A DNA stretch of 24,138 nucleotides from Planctomycetota bacterium (GTDB taxonomy: Bacteria > Planctomycetota > PUPC01 > DSUN01): NCBI GenBank assembly GCA_016872875.1, contig VGYW01000086.1, positions 1 through 24,138 of the forward strand, in the 5' to 3' direction. The notes below the pieces were generated by a model. That model made no database searches, was not told the DNA's origin, and was given only the letters and a program-made list of their open reading frames with translations. Shown here one piece after another: positions 1 to 7,700 of this stretch. How positions within the stretch are numbered: position 1 is the first letter of the stretch; each line of letters opens with the position of its first letter. Position numbers and translations under genes: made by a program.

Positions 1-13
1 TGAAGCTTCTGTC

Positions 14-27
14 GCCCCGTTCGGGGC
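14..27. repeat. Short GC-rich palindrome
   Basis: GCCCCG, a TT centre, then CGGGGC form a perfect 6-bp inverted repeat. It lies in a stretch (1-160) with no supportable reading frame on either strand. It could be the edge of a dispersed intergenic repeat or a terminator stem for a gene left of the window. No U-tract follows it, so neither reading is secure. Confidence 0.3.
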
Positions 28-212
28 TGAAAGCCGAAGAAGTCTGCCGCTCATACGCGAATGCTGCCCCACCTTCGACAGCCGGCCGAGGTCCACAACC
101 TTGTCAGTGGATTCACCTACAACGAGGGCGTTGGCGGGAAGCGGAGCGGGACCTGCGCTAAGCGGCACCGGGCCTGACCAAGGGCGACGGCTCTTTGCAA
201 CCTGTTTCTGTT

Positions 213-296
213 TCGGTGCCTGACACCCATAAGCCATTGCCTTTCAAGCGGTTAGGGCGGCAGGATGTTCTTGCTGCTTCTGGCTTTAGGCACCGA
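213..296. repeat. Inverted repeat pair TCGGTGCCT / AGGCACCGA
   Basis: TCGGTGCCT at 213-221 is exactly complementary to AGGCACCGA at 288-296. The left arm also starts a near-palindrome, GGTGCCTGACACC. The interior (222-287) is AT-richer than its surroundings and has no convincing gene. This may be the remnant of a small non-coding mobile repeat; the function is unknown. Confidence 0.35.
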
Positions 297-316
297 GAGC
301 CGGATGGAACAGCCGG

Positions 317-347
317 GACGCGGGGCGCGGAGGCCCCGTCCACAGGC
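317..347 (+). repeat. 31-bp GC-rich dispersed repeat, copy 1
   Basis: The segment starts GACGCGGGGC and ends GTCCACAGGC. It matches 20493-20523 inside tssA at 29 of 31 positions in the same orientation. A related sequence lies inverted at 22860-22927. This copy is in intergenic DNA. Three occurrences in 24 kb suggest a genome-wide dispersed family. Confidence 0.6.
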
Positions 348-382
348 GAGCCGCCCGTCCCTACGCCGAAGTCCTGGCCGTC

Positions 383-395
383 CCATACTGTATCA
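383..395 (-). repeat. Inverted half-site of the downstream tandem repeat
   Basis: CCATACTGTATCA is the exact reverse complement of TGATACAGTATGG at 498-510 and of the start of the next unit at 581. It is placed about 100 bp before the first perfect forward copy. The 13-mer is almost self-complementary around its centre, as a dimeric protein-binding site or a small transposon end would be. Confidence 0.5.
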
Positions 396-418
396 CGCCC
401 CCGCGGCGGCGGCGCGGT

Positions 419-660
419 TGATTCAGAATGGCGGGAAGGCCCCGGAGCCGCCCGGGACGCCAGAGCGCTCATAGTGGGTCAAACGACCGCGCGGAGGTGA
501 TACAGTATGGGCAAAACGGCCAGGAATGCGTCCGGATCGCCAAAACGCCCATAGTGGGTCAAACACCTGTGTCGCACAGTTGATACAGTATGGCGGGACC
601 GCCCCGGAAGCGTCCGGAACGCCAAGACGCCCATAGTGTGTCAAACATCAGGCGCGCAGT
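419..660. repeat. ~80-bp direct repeat, about three imperfect copies
   Basis: Units begin at about 419, 498 and 581, and the start of a degenerate fourth lies at 661, giving spacings of 79, 83 and 80 bp. Each opens with TGAT(A/T)CAG(A/T)ATGG, continues with a GC-rich block around CCGGA..CG, and closes with CATAGTGGGTCAAAC or a close variant (470-484, 550-564, 632-646). The copies diverge by substitutions and small indels. Short frames through the array are not conserved as protein, so I treat it as non-coding. It lies downstream of the minus-strand URO-D gene. There are no unique spacers, so it is not a CRISPR array. Confidence 0.65.
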
Positions 661-747
661 TGGCGCACTTCATCCTCGCGAACACGTGCGCAGGCCGCGC
701 GCGAGTGACGGCCGAGGGGTCTGCCCCGCTGCCCTTAGCGCTCTGGC

Positions 748-2061
748 CTACGGCCGGACTGGGCCGAAGGCGGCGACTCGGCGTGCGATGTTGAGGAGGC
801 GGCGGAAGTCGGCGGCGGGGGGCGTGGTGTCGGAGATGCCCAGGATGAGGTGGTCGCCGCGGCCGATCTCCTCGAAGAAGCGGCCGAGGAAGCGGTCGAA
901 GTCCCGCTCCGGCATCGAGTCGGCCAGGAGGGCGACGGATGGAATCCCACCCATGATGGTTATCCGGCCGCCGAAGGCGTCGCGGACCTGCTTGAAGGTG
1001 AGCCTGGTCATGGGGGCGGGGCAGACGGAGTCCGCGATGTCCACCCCCGCTGCGAGATAGAGGTCGAGTAGACCGGTATTCTCGCCGTCAGTGTGGGTGA
1101 GGAGATACCTCCCCCTATCGTCCTCGTCGTCGTCGTCGTCCTCGTCCCTCGTCCTCGTCCTCGTCCTCGGTCTTCGATTTCTGATTTCTGATTGCTGATT
1201 GCTGATTTCAGACCGCAGACCAGTCCCCTCTCGTCCGCGGTGCAGATCGCGGGCGAAGGCTTGGAGCCAGGGGAGGATGTGCTCGCGGAAGAAGGGGGGA
1301 TAAGTTACCGTGGCGTCGTAGTTTGCGCCGACGAGGAAGACCCTTGCGGGGCACTGGAGGACGACCCGGCGGATGCGGTTCCAGTAGGTCTCCACCTGTG
1401 CGGCGAGGCGTGCCATGGCGGCCGGGTGGTCGTGGAGTTCGTAGAAGAAGGTGTCGAGGCGCATGAGCTCGCGGAGGATGTAGTGCATGGGGGAGGCGGC
1501 GGCGGAGACCCAGGCGACGGGCAGGCCGCGGTCGCCCGCGGCCTGGGCGAACGCCTGGAAGCCCTCGGGCTGGGGCACGACGCGGGCGTGCTCGAAGATG
1601 TAGCCGAGGGGGGCGTAGTCGGCCTCCGTCTGGAAGGGCTGGCGCTCGACGTGGCTGATGGTGATGCCCGCCCGCTGCATGGCGGCGTCGTAGCGGACGA
1701 CGGTCTGGACGGAGCCGAGGGGGGTGCGGTAGTCCACGATGGTGTGGTCGCCCTCGACGCGAGCGAATCGTTCGACGCCTTCGAGGATGGTGCGGTAGGG
1801 CATGGAGCGGAGGTTGAAGATGCCGAGGCCGCGGTCGAGGTGGCCGTCGGGGTGGGCGGCGTCGCGGAAGTCGGGCACGACGGCGTGGAGGTCGAAGCCG
1901 AGGTCGGCCACCATCTCTGGGAGGGTTGCCCGGCGGTACTTGGCGGGGAGGGTGCCGGCCTGCTGGTTGGCCTTGAACCAGAGGTCGAGCCGCGGCGCCC
2001 AGGGGATGCGGTCGGTTGGCCGCCCCTGGACGGCGGCGAGCATTCGGGCTTTGCCGGTCAT
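748..2061 (-). CDS. Uroporphyrinogen decarboxylase (URO-D) family protein with low-complexity insertion
   Basis: This 437-residue protein has the layout of a cytosolic URO-D/MtaA-superfamily TIM barrel. It has an N-terminal 'RPTDRIPWAPRLDLW' segment, a central HILPWLQ helix, then LLTHTDGEN (His323, Asp325, Glu327) and a 'GGIPS' strand before a C-terminal ILGISDTTPP segment. It lacks the N-terminal MRQAGRY-type signature of true HemE. The His-x-Cys zinc motif of MtaA-type methyltransferases is HTD here, so a HemE or cobamide-methyltransferase role is not supported; the substrate is unknown. Residues about 283-317 are a polar insertion (SEISNQQSEI, RTRTRTR, DEDDDDDEDD) between two conserved segments that would normally be nearly adjacent. 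The start is the ATG whose complement is 2059-2061, and a good promoter lies 45 bp upstream. It is divergent from the secretion operon. Confidence 0.85.
   Translation of the reverse strand: MTGKARMLAAVQGRPTDRIPWAPRLDLWFKANQQAGTLPAKYRRATLPEMVADLGFDLHAVVPDFRDAAHPDGHLDRGLGIFNLRSMPYRTILEGVERFARVEGDHTIVDYRTPLGSVQTVVRYDAAMQRAGITISHVERQPFQTEADYAPLGYIFEHARVVPQPEGFQAFAQAAGDRGLPVAWVSAAASPMHYILRELMRLDTFFYELHDHPAAMARLAAQVETYWNRIRRVVLQCPARVFLVGANYDATVTYPPFFREHILPWLQAFARDLHRGREGTGLRSEISNQQSEIRNRRPRTRTRTRDEDDDDDEDDRGRYLLTHTDGENTGLLDLYLAAGVDIADSVCPAPMTRLTFKQVRDAFGGRITIMGGIPSVALLADSMPERDFDRFLGRFFEEIGRGDHLILGISDTTPPAADFRRLLNIARRVAAFGPVRP
1112..1215 (-). repeat. Low-complexity insertion: triplet tract plus heptanucleotide array
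   Basis: On the plus strand, 1118-1170 is a degenerate TCG/TCC tract. It is followed by five 7-bp units at 1176-1210: GATTTCT twice, GATTGCT twice, then GATTTCA. The two blocks together keep the URO-D frame open and encode a highly charged linker. The AT-rich heptamers stand out from the GC-rich coding sequence on both sides. The tract type resembles the triplet runs at 2170-2262. Confidence 0.75.
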
Positions 2062-2105
2062 GTGCGCCCCAGACGGAGCCAGAGGGCTTTTGGCGAGGAG
2101 GGTGT

Positions 2106-2134
2106 ATGGTATCGCGGGAGGCGGCCGCGGTCAA
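2106..2134 (-). promoter_or_regulatory. Predicted sigma70-type promoter for the URO-D gene
   Basis: On the minus strand TTGACC (2134-2129) is separated by 17 bp from TACCAT (2111-2106). The likely transcription start is near 2099, about 38 nt before the ATG. The -35 matches 5 of 6 consensus bases and the -10 matches 4 of 6. Confidence 0.55.
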
Positions 2135-2169
2135 GTGCGGCCAGAGTCTGGCCCTGATCTTGGGGTCCC

Positions 2170-2262
2170 CAATCGTCGTCGTTGTCGTCGTCGTCGTCGA
2201 ATCCCTTGATGGGGGAGAAGGCAATGGGGGTCGACGACGACGACGAGGACGGCAACGAGGAC
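2170..2262. repeat. Two triplet-repeat tracts in opposite orientation
   Basis: A TCG-type run (about 2174-2200) and a GAC/GAG-type run (about 2231-2262) flank about 30 bp of mixed sequence. They are roughly inverted copies of each other and could pair. They lie between the two divergent promoters and resemble the triplet tract inserted in the URO-D coding sequence about 1 kb away. No conserved gene is visible here. Confidence 0.6.
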
Positions 2263-2321
2263 GAGTGGGGACTTGAGGCAAACCCCAACATTGCGGGCCG
2301 GAAAAAAACCAGAAAAGGGAC

Positions 2322-2351
2322 TTGACAAGCGCGAAGTCGGTCCTGTATAGT
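2322..2351 (+). promoter_or_regulatory. Predicted sigma70-type promoter of the two-partner secretion operon
   Basis: TTGACA (2322-2327, 6 of 6 consensus) is followed by an 18-bp spacer and TATAGT (2346-2351, 5 of 6). Transcription should start near 2358. That rules out the TTG codon at 2351 as the tpsB start and supports one of the ATGs at 2441, 2465 or 2504. Confidence 0.7.
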
Positions 2352-2464
2352 TGTTAGCAATAGCCTCCCGGTGCGTGCGGCGGCGCGGGGGTGGTGCGCG
2401 GCGCCGCAGCAGCGGGCATGTGGGGGCCGTGGCCGAAACAATGCCAATAGCGATCGGAGACCCG

Positions 2465-4669
2465 ATGGTGGAGCAACATGGCGGGGCGAGCTCGGCGCGT
2501 GCGATGCGCCGGCATCGTGGGCGGAGCGGGCCGTGGGGGCTTGCTCTACGCGCGGTGGGCATGCTGGCCGCTGTCTTCGGGCTGGCCTGGGGCGGCGAGG
2601 GCGCGCCGGCGCCCAAGGGCGCCGAGCCGCCGGCGCCGAAGGCCCCCGAGCCCAAGGCCCCTGAGCCCAAGGCCCCTGAACCAAAGGAGCTGGCGCCTGC
2701 CATCGAGGTCACGGAGCTCAAGCTGGCCTACCCGGCCGCGGACCTGGCCAAGCACAAGATGTACGAGAAGCACACCGGCCTGCCCAAGCTGGAGGAGGCG
2801 CTCCAGCTCCAGGTGAAGCTGGGCAAGACGGCTGAGGGCTACGTGGCGGCCCGGGCCGGGGTGGAGGCCGTGGCCTTCGTGCTCGCCGAGCTGCCCAAGC
2901 AGCCCCTCAAGAAGTTCTTCCCCAGCGCCATCCTCAGCATCGAAGAGCAGATCGTCAAGTGGTTCAACCAGCGCGGCATCGTCGGCGTCTTCGTGGCGAC
3001 CCACCCCGACGACGTGACGGTGACCTTCCGGCGCAGGAAGTACCCGGAGGCGGGCAGCGAGTTCGCGGGCTGGGACGACAACCGCGGGACCCGCAAGGAC
3101 CTGCGGCTGGTCGTCTGGGTGGGCATGGTGACCAGAGTGCGCACGATTGCCTCGGGCACGCGCGTGCCGCCGGACAAGCGGGTGGACAACCCGCTCAACG
3201 CGCGCATCAAGGCCCACTCGCCCGTGCAGCCCGCCACGAACGGGGCCGCCGCGCGCAGCGACCTCCTCGACCAGGAGGCCCTGGAGAGGTACACCTTCTT
3301 CCTCAGCCGCCATCCTGGGCGGCGGGTGGACGTGGCGCTCTCCTCCGACGACAAGCCGGGCGGCGTGGTCCTCGACTACCTGGTGACCGAGAACCGCCCC
3401 TGGTACGCCTACGCGCAGATATCGAACACCGGCACCGCCTTCACGCGCCGCTGGCGCGAGAGGTTCGGCTTCGTCCACAACCAGCTCACCGGCCGCGACG
3501 ACATCCTCACCCTCGACTACTCGACGGCCGGCTTCGACGCCGCACACGCCGTCGCGCTCTCCTACGAGATGCCCGTCTTCCACTTCGACCGCCTGCGCTG
3601 GCGGACCTATGCCCAGTGGAGCCGATACACCGCGTCCGACGTCGGCATCGCCAACGCCGAGTTCGTGGGCAAGGGCTGGTCCGTCGGCACCGAGCTCATC
3701 TTCAACTTCTTCCAGCGCCGGGCCTTCTTCCTCGACGCCGTGGCCGGCGCCCGCGTGCAGCACGAGCGGGTGGAGGACAAGCTGCTCGACCAGGTGGGCG
3801 AGGACACCCTGCTCGTCCCCTACGTCGGCCTCCGACTACAGCGGGTCACTGAGGTCGCCAGCACCTTCGGCTCCGCCTTCCTCGAATGGAACCACGCCAA
3901 CTGGATCGGCACCCACAAGGGCCAGCTCGAGCGCCTGGGCCGCGAGAACCCCGACCTCCACTTCCACGTCCTCAGATACGACCTGAGCCACTCCTTCTAC
4001 GTCGAGCCCTTCCTCGACCCCGCGGCCTGGGAGGCCCCGGGCAGCAGGTCGTGGTGGAGGTCCACCCTGGCGCACGAGCTGTTCTTCGCCATCCGCGGCC
4101 AGCACTCCATGGGCGACCGCCTCATCCCCCAGAACCAGATGGTCATCGGCGGCGCCTACACCGTGCGCGGCTACCCGGAGTCCGTAGTCATCGGCGACTC
4201 CGCCTGGGTGGCCACCGCCGAATACCGCTTCCACTTCCCGCGCATCCTCAAGCCCCTCGCGCTCCTCGAGCGGCGCGCGCCCGAGGACCCGAAGACGGGG
4301 GCCCGCCAAGTCGGCATACACGCTGCGGAGACGAAGCTCACCGAGCCCACCAAGCCAGCCAAGTTCCCCCTCTTGGGCGGACCCTTCCGCTTCGCGCCCC
4401 AGGACGTCTACGTGCGTCCCGACTGGGACCTCATCTTCCGCCTCTTCTTCGACGTCGGCCGCGTCACCCACGAGCACAACGAGGTCTTCGAGGTAGACCG
4501 CACCATCCGCGGCTGCGGCGCAGGGGCCGAGCTCCGCATCAGGGACAACTTCAGCATCCGCTGCGACTACGGGGTCGCACTCGACGACATCGAGGACCCG
4601 GCGACGGGCGACAAGACCTGGCGGAGGGGCAACCACCGTTTCCACACCATTTGCACCCTTGCCTTCTGA
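2465..4669 (+). CDS. TpsB: FhaC/ShlB-type two-partner secretion outer-membrane transporter
   Basis: This protein should translocate the adjacent TpsA exoprotein across the outer membrane. Starts at 2465 (734 aa, GGAGA 4 nt upstream) and 2504 (721 aa) are both plausible. The later one gives a compact signal peptide, MRRHRGRSG then a hydrophobic ALRAVGMLAAVFGLAW core. A Pro/Lys linker of repeated KAPEP units follows, then a POTRA-like periplasmic region (about residues 50-280, counting from 2504). A barrel with alternating aromatic strands begins near residue 300. VRGY (residues 554-557), the conserved L6-loop signature of the TpsB/Omp85 superfamily, lies in a strand region, and the protein ends in phenylalanine as barrel proteins do. 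It is longer than typical TpsB (about 550-600 aa) because of the linker and a ~60-residue loop after VRGY. Its stop lies 34 bp before the tpsA ATG, so the two are probably one operon. Confidence 0.88.
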   Translation: MVEQHGGASSARAMRRHRGRSGPWGLALRAVGMLAAVFGLAWGGEGAPAPKGAEPPAPKAPEPKAPEPKAPEPKELAPAIEVTELKLAYPAADLAKHKMYEKHTGLPKLEEALQLQVKLGKTAEGYVAARAGVEAVAFVLAELPKQPLKKFFPSAILSIEEQIVKWFNQRGIVGVFVATHPDDVTVTFRRRKYPEAGSEFAGWDDNRGTRKDLRLVVWVGMVTRVRTIASGTRVPPDKRVDNPLNARIKAHSPVQPATNGAAARSDLLDQEALERYTFFLSRHPGRRVDVALSSDDKPGGVVLDYLVTENRPWYAYAQISNTGTAFTRRWRERFGFVHNQLTGRDDILTLDYSTAGFDAAHAVALSYEMPVFHFDRLRWRTYAQWSRYTASDVGIANAEFVGKGWSVGTELIFNFFQRRAFFLDAVAGARVQHERVEDKLLDQVGEDTLLVPYVGLRLQRVTEVASTFGSAFLEWNHANWIGTHKGQLERLGRENPDLHFHVLRYDLSHSFYVEPFLDPAAWEAPGSRSWWRSTLAHELFFAIRGQHSMGDRLIPQNQMVIGGAYTVRGYPESVVIGDSAWVATAEYRFHFPRILKPLALLERRAPEDPKTGARQVGIHAAETKLTEPTKPAKFPLLGGPFRFAPQDVYVRPDWDLIFRLFFDVGRVTHEHNEVFEVDRTIRGCGAGAELRIRDNFSIRCDYGVALDDIEDPATGDKTWRRGNHRFHTICTLAF
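2628..2690 (+). repeat. Short tandem repeat encoding a KAPEP linker
   Basis: Near-exact 15-bp units (AAGGCCCCTGAGCCC and close variants) encode KAPEP repeats just after the TpsB signal peptide. Such Pro/Lys linkers usually act as flexible periplasmic spacers. Copy number could vary by slippage. Confidence 0.6.
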
Positions 4670-4690
4670 ACGTTCAGGGGACGAAGCTCT

Positions 4691-4706
4691 GGAGGTTCGA
4701 GCTATG
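4691..4706 (+). promoter_or_regulatory. Ribosome binding site fixing the tpsA start
   Basis: GGAGG (4691-4695) sits 8 nt before ATG 4704. The frame is also open upstream to a TTG at 4659 that overlaps the end of tpsB. That start has no good ribosome binding site and would add 15 charged residues before the signal peptide, so 4704 is preferred. Confidence 0.75.
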
Positions 4707-7700
4707 CTGTCTTGCCATCGTGGTGGTGTCAACTCCCCGCTCCCCGTGCGCCATGCGCCCCTGGCATTCGCACTCCTCGCCGCCATCCTGGCCGGCTGGG
4801 GCGCCGCCGGGCCTATCGGCGAGCGGGTCATTCGCGGCGACGTCGCCTTCCAACGCCAGGGCGACCTCACCACCATCACCGCCAGCAACAACTCCATCAT
4901 CAACTACCGCACCTTCAACATCGCCCCGGTGGAGACCGTCCGCTTCGTCCAGCCCAGCGCCGACGCCCGCGTCCTCAACCGCATCGCCGGCTCATCCCCA
5001 ACCCTCATCGAAGGCTCACTCCTCGCCAACGGACAGGTCTACCTCGTCAACCCCGCAGGCGTCTACTTCGGCCAGAACGCCATCATCAACGTCGGCGCCA
5101 TCTACGCCGCAGCCGGCAACATCAGCAACTCCGACTTCCTCCGCGGCGTGGACCGCTTCACCGGCCTCACCGGCGAAGTCGTCAACCGCGGCCGCATCAC
5201 CGCCAACACCGTCGCTCTCCTCGGCGGCCACGTCGCCAACTACGGCTCCATCGTCGCCGAGAAAGGCACCATCATGATGGTCGCCGGCGACGAAGTCCTC
5301 CTCGGCAAGCGCGACGGCCACCTCATGGTTAAGGTACAAGGCCCCGCCGCGGCCGGCTCGCCCGACGGTGCCGCCGTCGAAAACGCCGGCACCGCCGAAG
5401 CCGAAGGCGGCTCCGTCGCACTCGGCGCAGGCGACGTCTACTCCCTCGCCATCCGCAACGTCGGCTCCCTCAAGGCCGACAACGTCACCATCGAAGGCCA
5501 GGGCACCGGCACCGTGGACGTCCGCGGCACCGTGGACGCCTCCAACCAGGCCGGCACCGGCGGCACCGTCAAAGTCCTCGGCGAAACGGTCACTGTGGGC
5601 GGGGCCTCCGTGCCCCGCGGCACGACCATTGACGCCTCCGGCGCCCTGGGCGGCGGCACCATCCTCATCGGCGGCAACTACCAGGGCAGCGGCCCAGAGC
5701 GCAACGCCAGCCTCACCTACGTCGGCCCCGACGCCACCCTCCGCGCCGACGCCCTCGCCAACGGCGATGGCGGCCGCGTCATCATCTGGTCCGACCTCGC
5801 CACCAGCTTCTACGGCCGCATCTCCGCCCGCGGCGGCCCATTGGGCGGCGACGGCGGCTTCGCCGAAATCTCCAGCGCCCGCTCCCTCATCGCCAGGGGC
5901 AGCATTGACCTCTCCGCCCCCCGCGGCCGCTTCGGCACCCTCCTCTACGACCCCGAGAACGGCCAGTTGGTCGGCGGCACCAACGACGGCGACGACGACA
6001 CTGACGCACTCAACAACAACCTGATTCACGACAGCGGCAGCAACGTGCTGGGCACCATCACGTACACGGATGAAGGCGTGGGCACCCCCAACCCCTTCCT
6101 CATCCACGAAAGCGAAATCGAGAACACCGACGCCAACATCATCCTCCAGTTCCGCAGCGGCTTCTCCACCTCTGGCGTCTTCGGCGGCGGTGGCGTCACC
6201 CTCCAGCCAGGCCGCAGCCTCACCATCCAGACGCGCAACAACGGCGGCCTCGGCGACGCCCAGACCGGGATCAACCTCGGCAGCGTGGGCTTCACCACCA
6301 GCGGCGGCGGGACGATCACCCTCATCACCGGTGGCTCGGCCCCCATCACAGTGGCGGCCCTCACCTCCGGCTCCAACATCGGCATCGCCTCTGGTGGCAC
6401 GATCGCGATCAACGGACAGATCACCGCGACGGGAAACGTCACACTGAATGCCGGCGGAGCGGTCTCACAGACTCAACCCATCTCGGCAGCGGGCCTCGAG
6501 CTGTTGGGCACGGGGCCGTACACGCTCACGAACGCGGGCAACAACATCGCGACGCTGGCCGGGAACACGGGCGCGGTTAGCTTCCGCGACAGCGGCGGCT
6601 TCGCCATCGGCACCGTCAACACAGTGGGCCTTACCTCGAGTGGCAACGTCACCCTTCAGTCCGGCGCCGCGGTCACTCAGAGCGCAGCCCTGGTCGCCGC
6701 CGGCCTCGAGCTCCTGGGCACCGGGCCATACACGCTGACGAACGCGGGGAACAATATCACGACGCTTGCCGGGAACACGGGCGCGGTGAGTTTCCGGGAC
6801 AGCGGCGGCTTCGCCATCGGCACCGTCAACACGGTCGGCCTCACCTCGAGCGGGAACGTGACGTTCCAGTCGGGTGCGGCGGTCACTCAGACCGCGGCCC
6901 TTGTCGCCACCGGCCTCCAACTGTTGGGCACCGGGCCTTACACGCTCACGAACGCGAGCAACAACATCACCACACTCACCGGGAACACGGGTGCTGTGAG
7001 CTTCCGCGACATCGGTGGGTTCGACATTGGCGGGCTCACGAGTTCGGGAAATGTGAGCCTTCAGGCAGGGGGCGCGGTCACGCAGAGCGGCGCCCTGACG
7101 GCCACGGGCCTGGAACTGCTCGGCTCGGGTGCCTACACCCTCAGCAGTGCCACCAATGCCATCACCACGTTGGCGGCTAACACCACCAATGCCATCACCT
7201 ATCGGGATACCGATACGGTGAGCCTGGGCACAGTGGGGGGCTCGACCGGGGTCACGGCGAACGGCACGGTGGACATCACCACGGTGGGCACCACCGGCCT
7301 CACACTCAACGCCAACATCAACGCGGGCGCCAACGCTATCAACCTTAACGGCCCCGTCACACTGCCCAACAGTGCCTCCCGCACCCTCACTGGCACCACC
7401 GTCACCTTCGCCGGCGGCACCCTCACCCTGGGCAGCGACGGCACCTCCTTCGCCGAAGTGCTCACCATCGCCGGTGACCTCGTCATGCAGGGCACGTCCA
7501 CGCTCACGGCCCACCTCGGGACCAGCGACAACCAGATTGACAACCTGACGGTGAATGGGACAGTGACCCTGAACAGCCCCGTGCTCGACGCCCACCTTGT
7601 GGGCGGTGTGCCAGCGAAGGCCAGGACCTTCCAGCTCATCACGAACAACCTGGCGGACGCTGTGGTCGGCACCTTCTCCACCGGCGGCACGACGGATGTG

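Larger units (their letters stand above)
1..382. other. Non-coding stretch, no gene supported
   Basis: No open frame here has convincing codon use, a ribosome binding site or family-like protein sequence. The short frames that exist are proline/arginine/serine-rich, as expected from GC-rich non-coding DNA. It contains the small palindrome at 14-27, an inverted pair TCGGTGCCT (213-221) / AGGCACCGA (288-296), and one copy of a 31-bp dispersed repeat (317-347). Confidence 0.5.

Noticed and set aside
423..644. 73-residue minus-strand frame with an internally repeated THYGRLGVPDASGA-like segment
   Set aside because: The peptide repetition follows from the DNA repeat. There is no ribosome binding site and the phase is lost between units, so a gene is not supported.
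419..660. CRISPR array
   Set aside because: Repeats of about 80 bp are contiguous and degenerate, with no unique spacers of regular length and no cas genes in view.
748..2061. Annotation as hemE (haem biosynthesis)
   Set aside because: The N-terminal MRQAGRY-type signature of true uroporphyrinogen decarboxylase is missing, and no haem genes are nearby. Only family membership is supportable.
2351..2353. TTG as the tpsB start codon
   Set aside because: It overlaps the predicted -10 box (2346-2351), so it would lie upstream of the transcript start; the residues it adds are not signal-peptide-like.
3886..5277. 463-codon plus-strand frame across the tpsB/tpsA junction
   Set aside because: Its Pro/Arg/Ser-rich low-complexity translation spans two genes with clear family matches in another frame.
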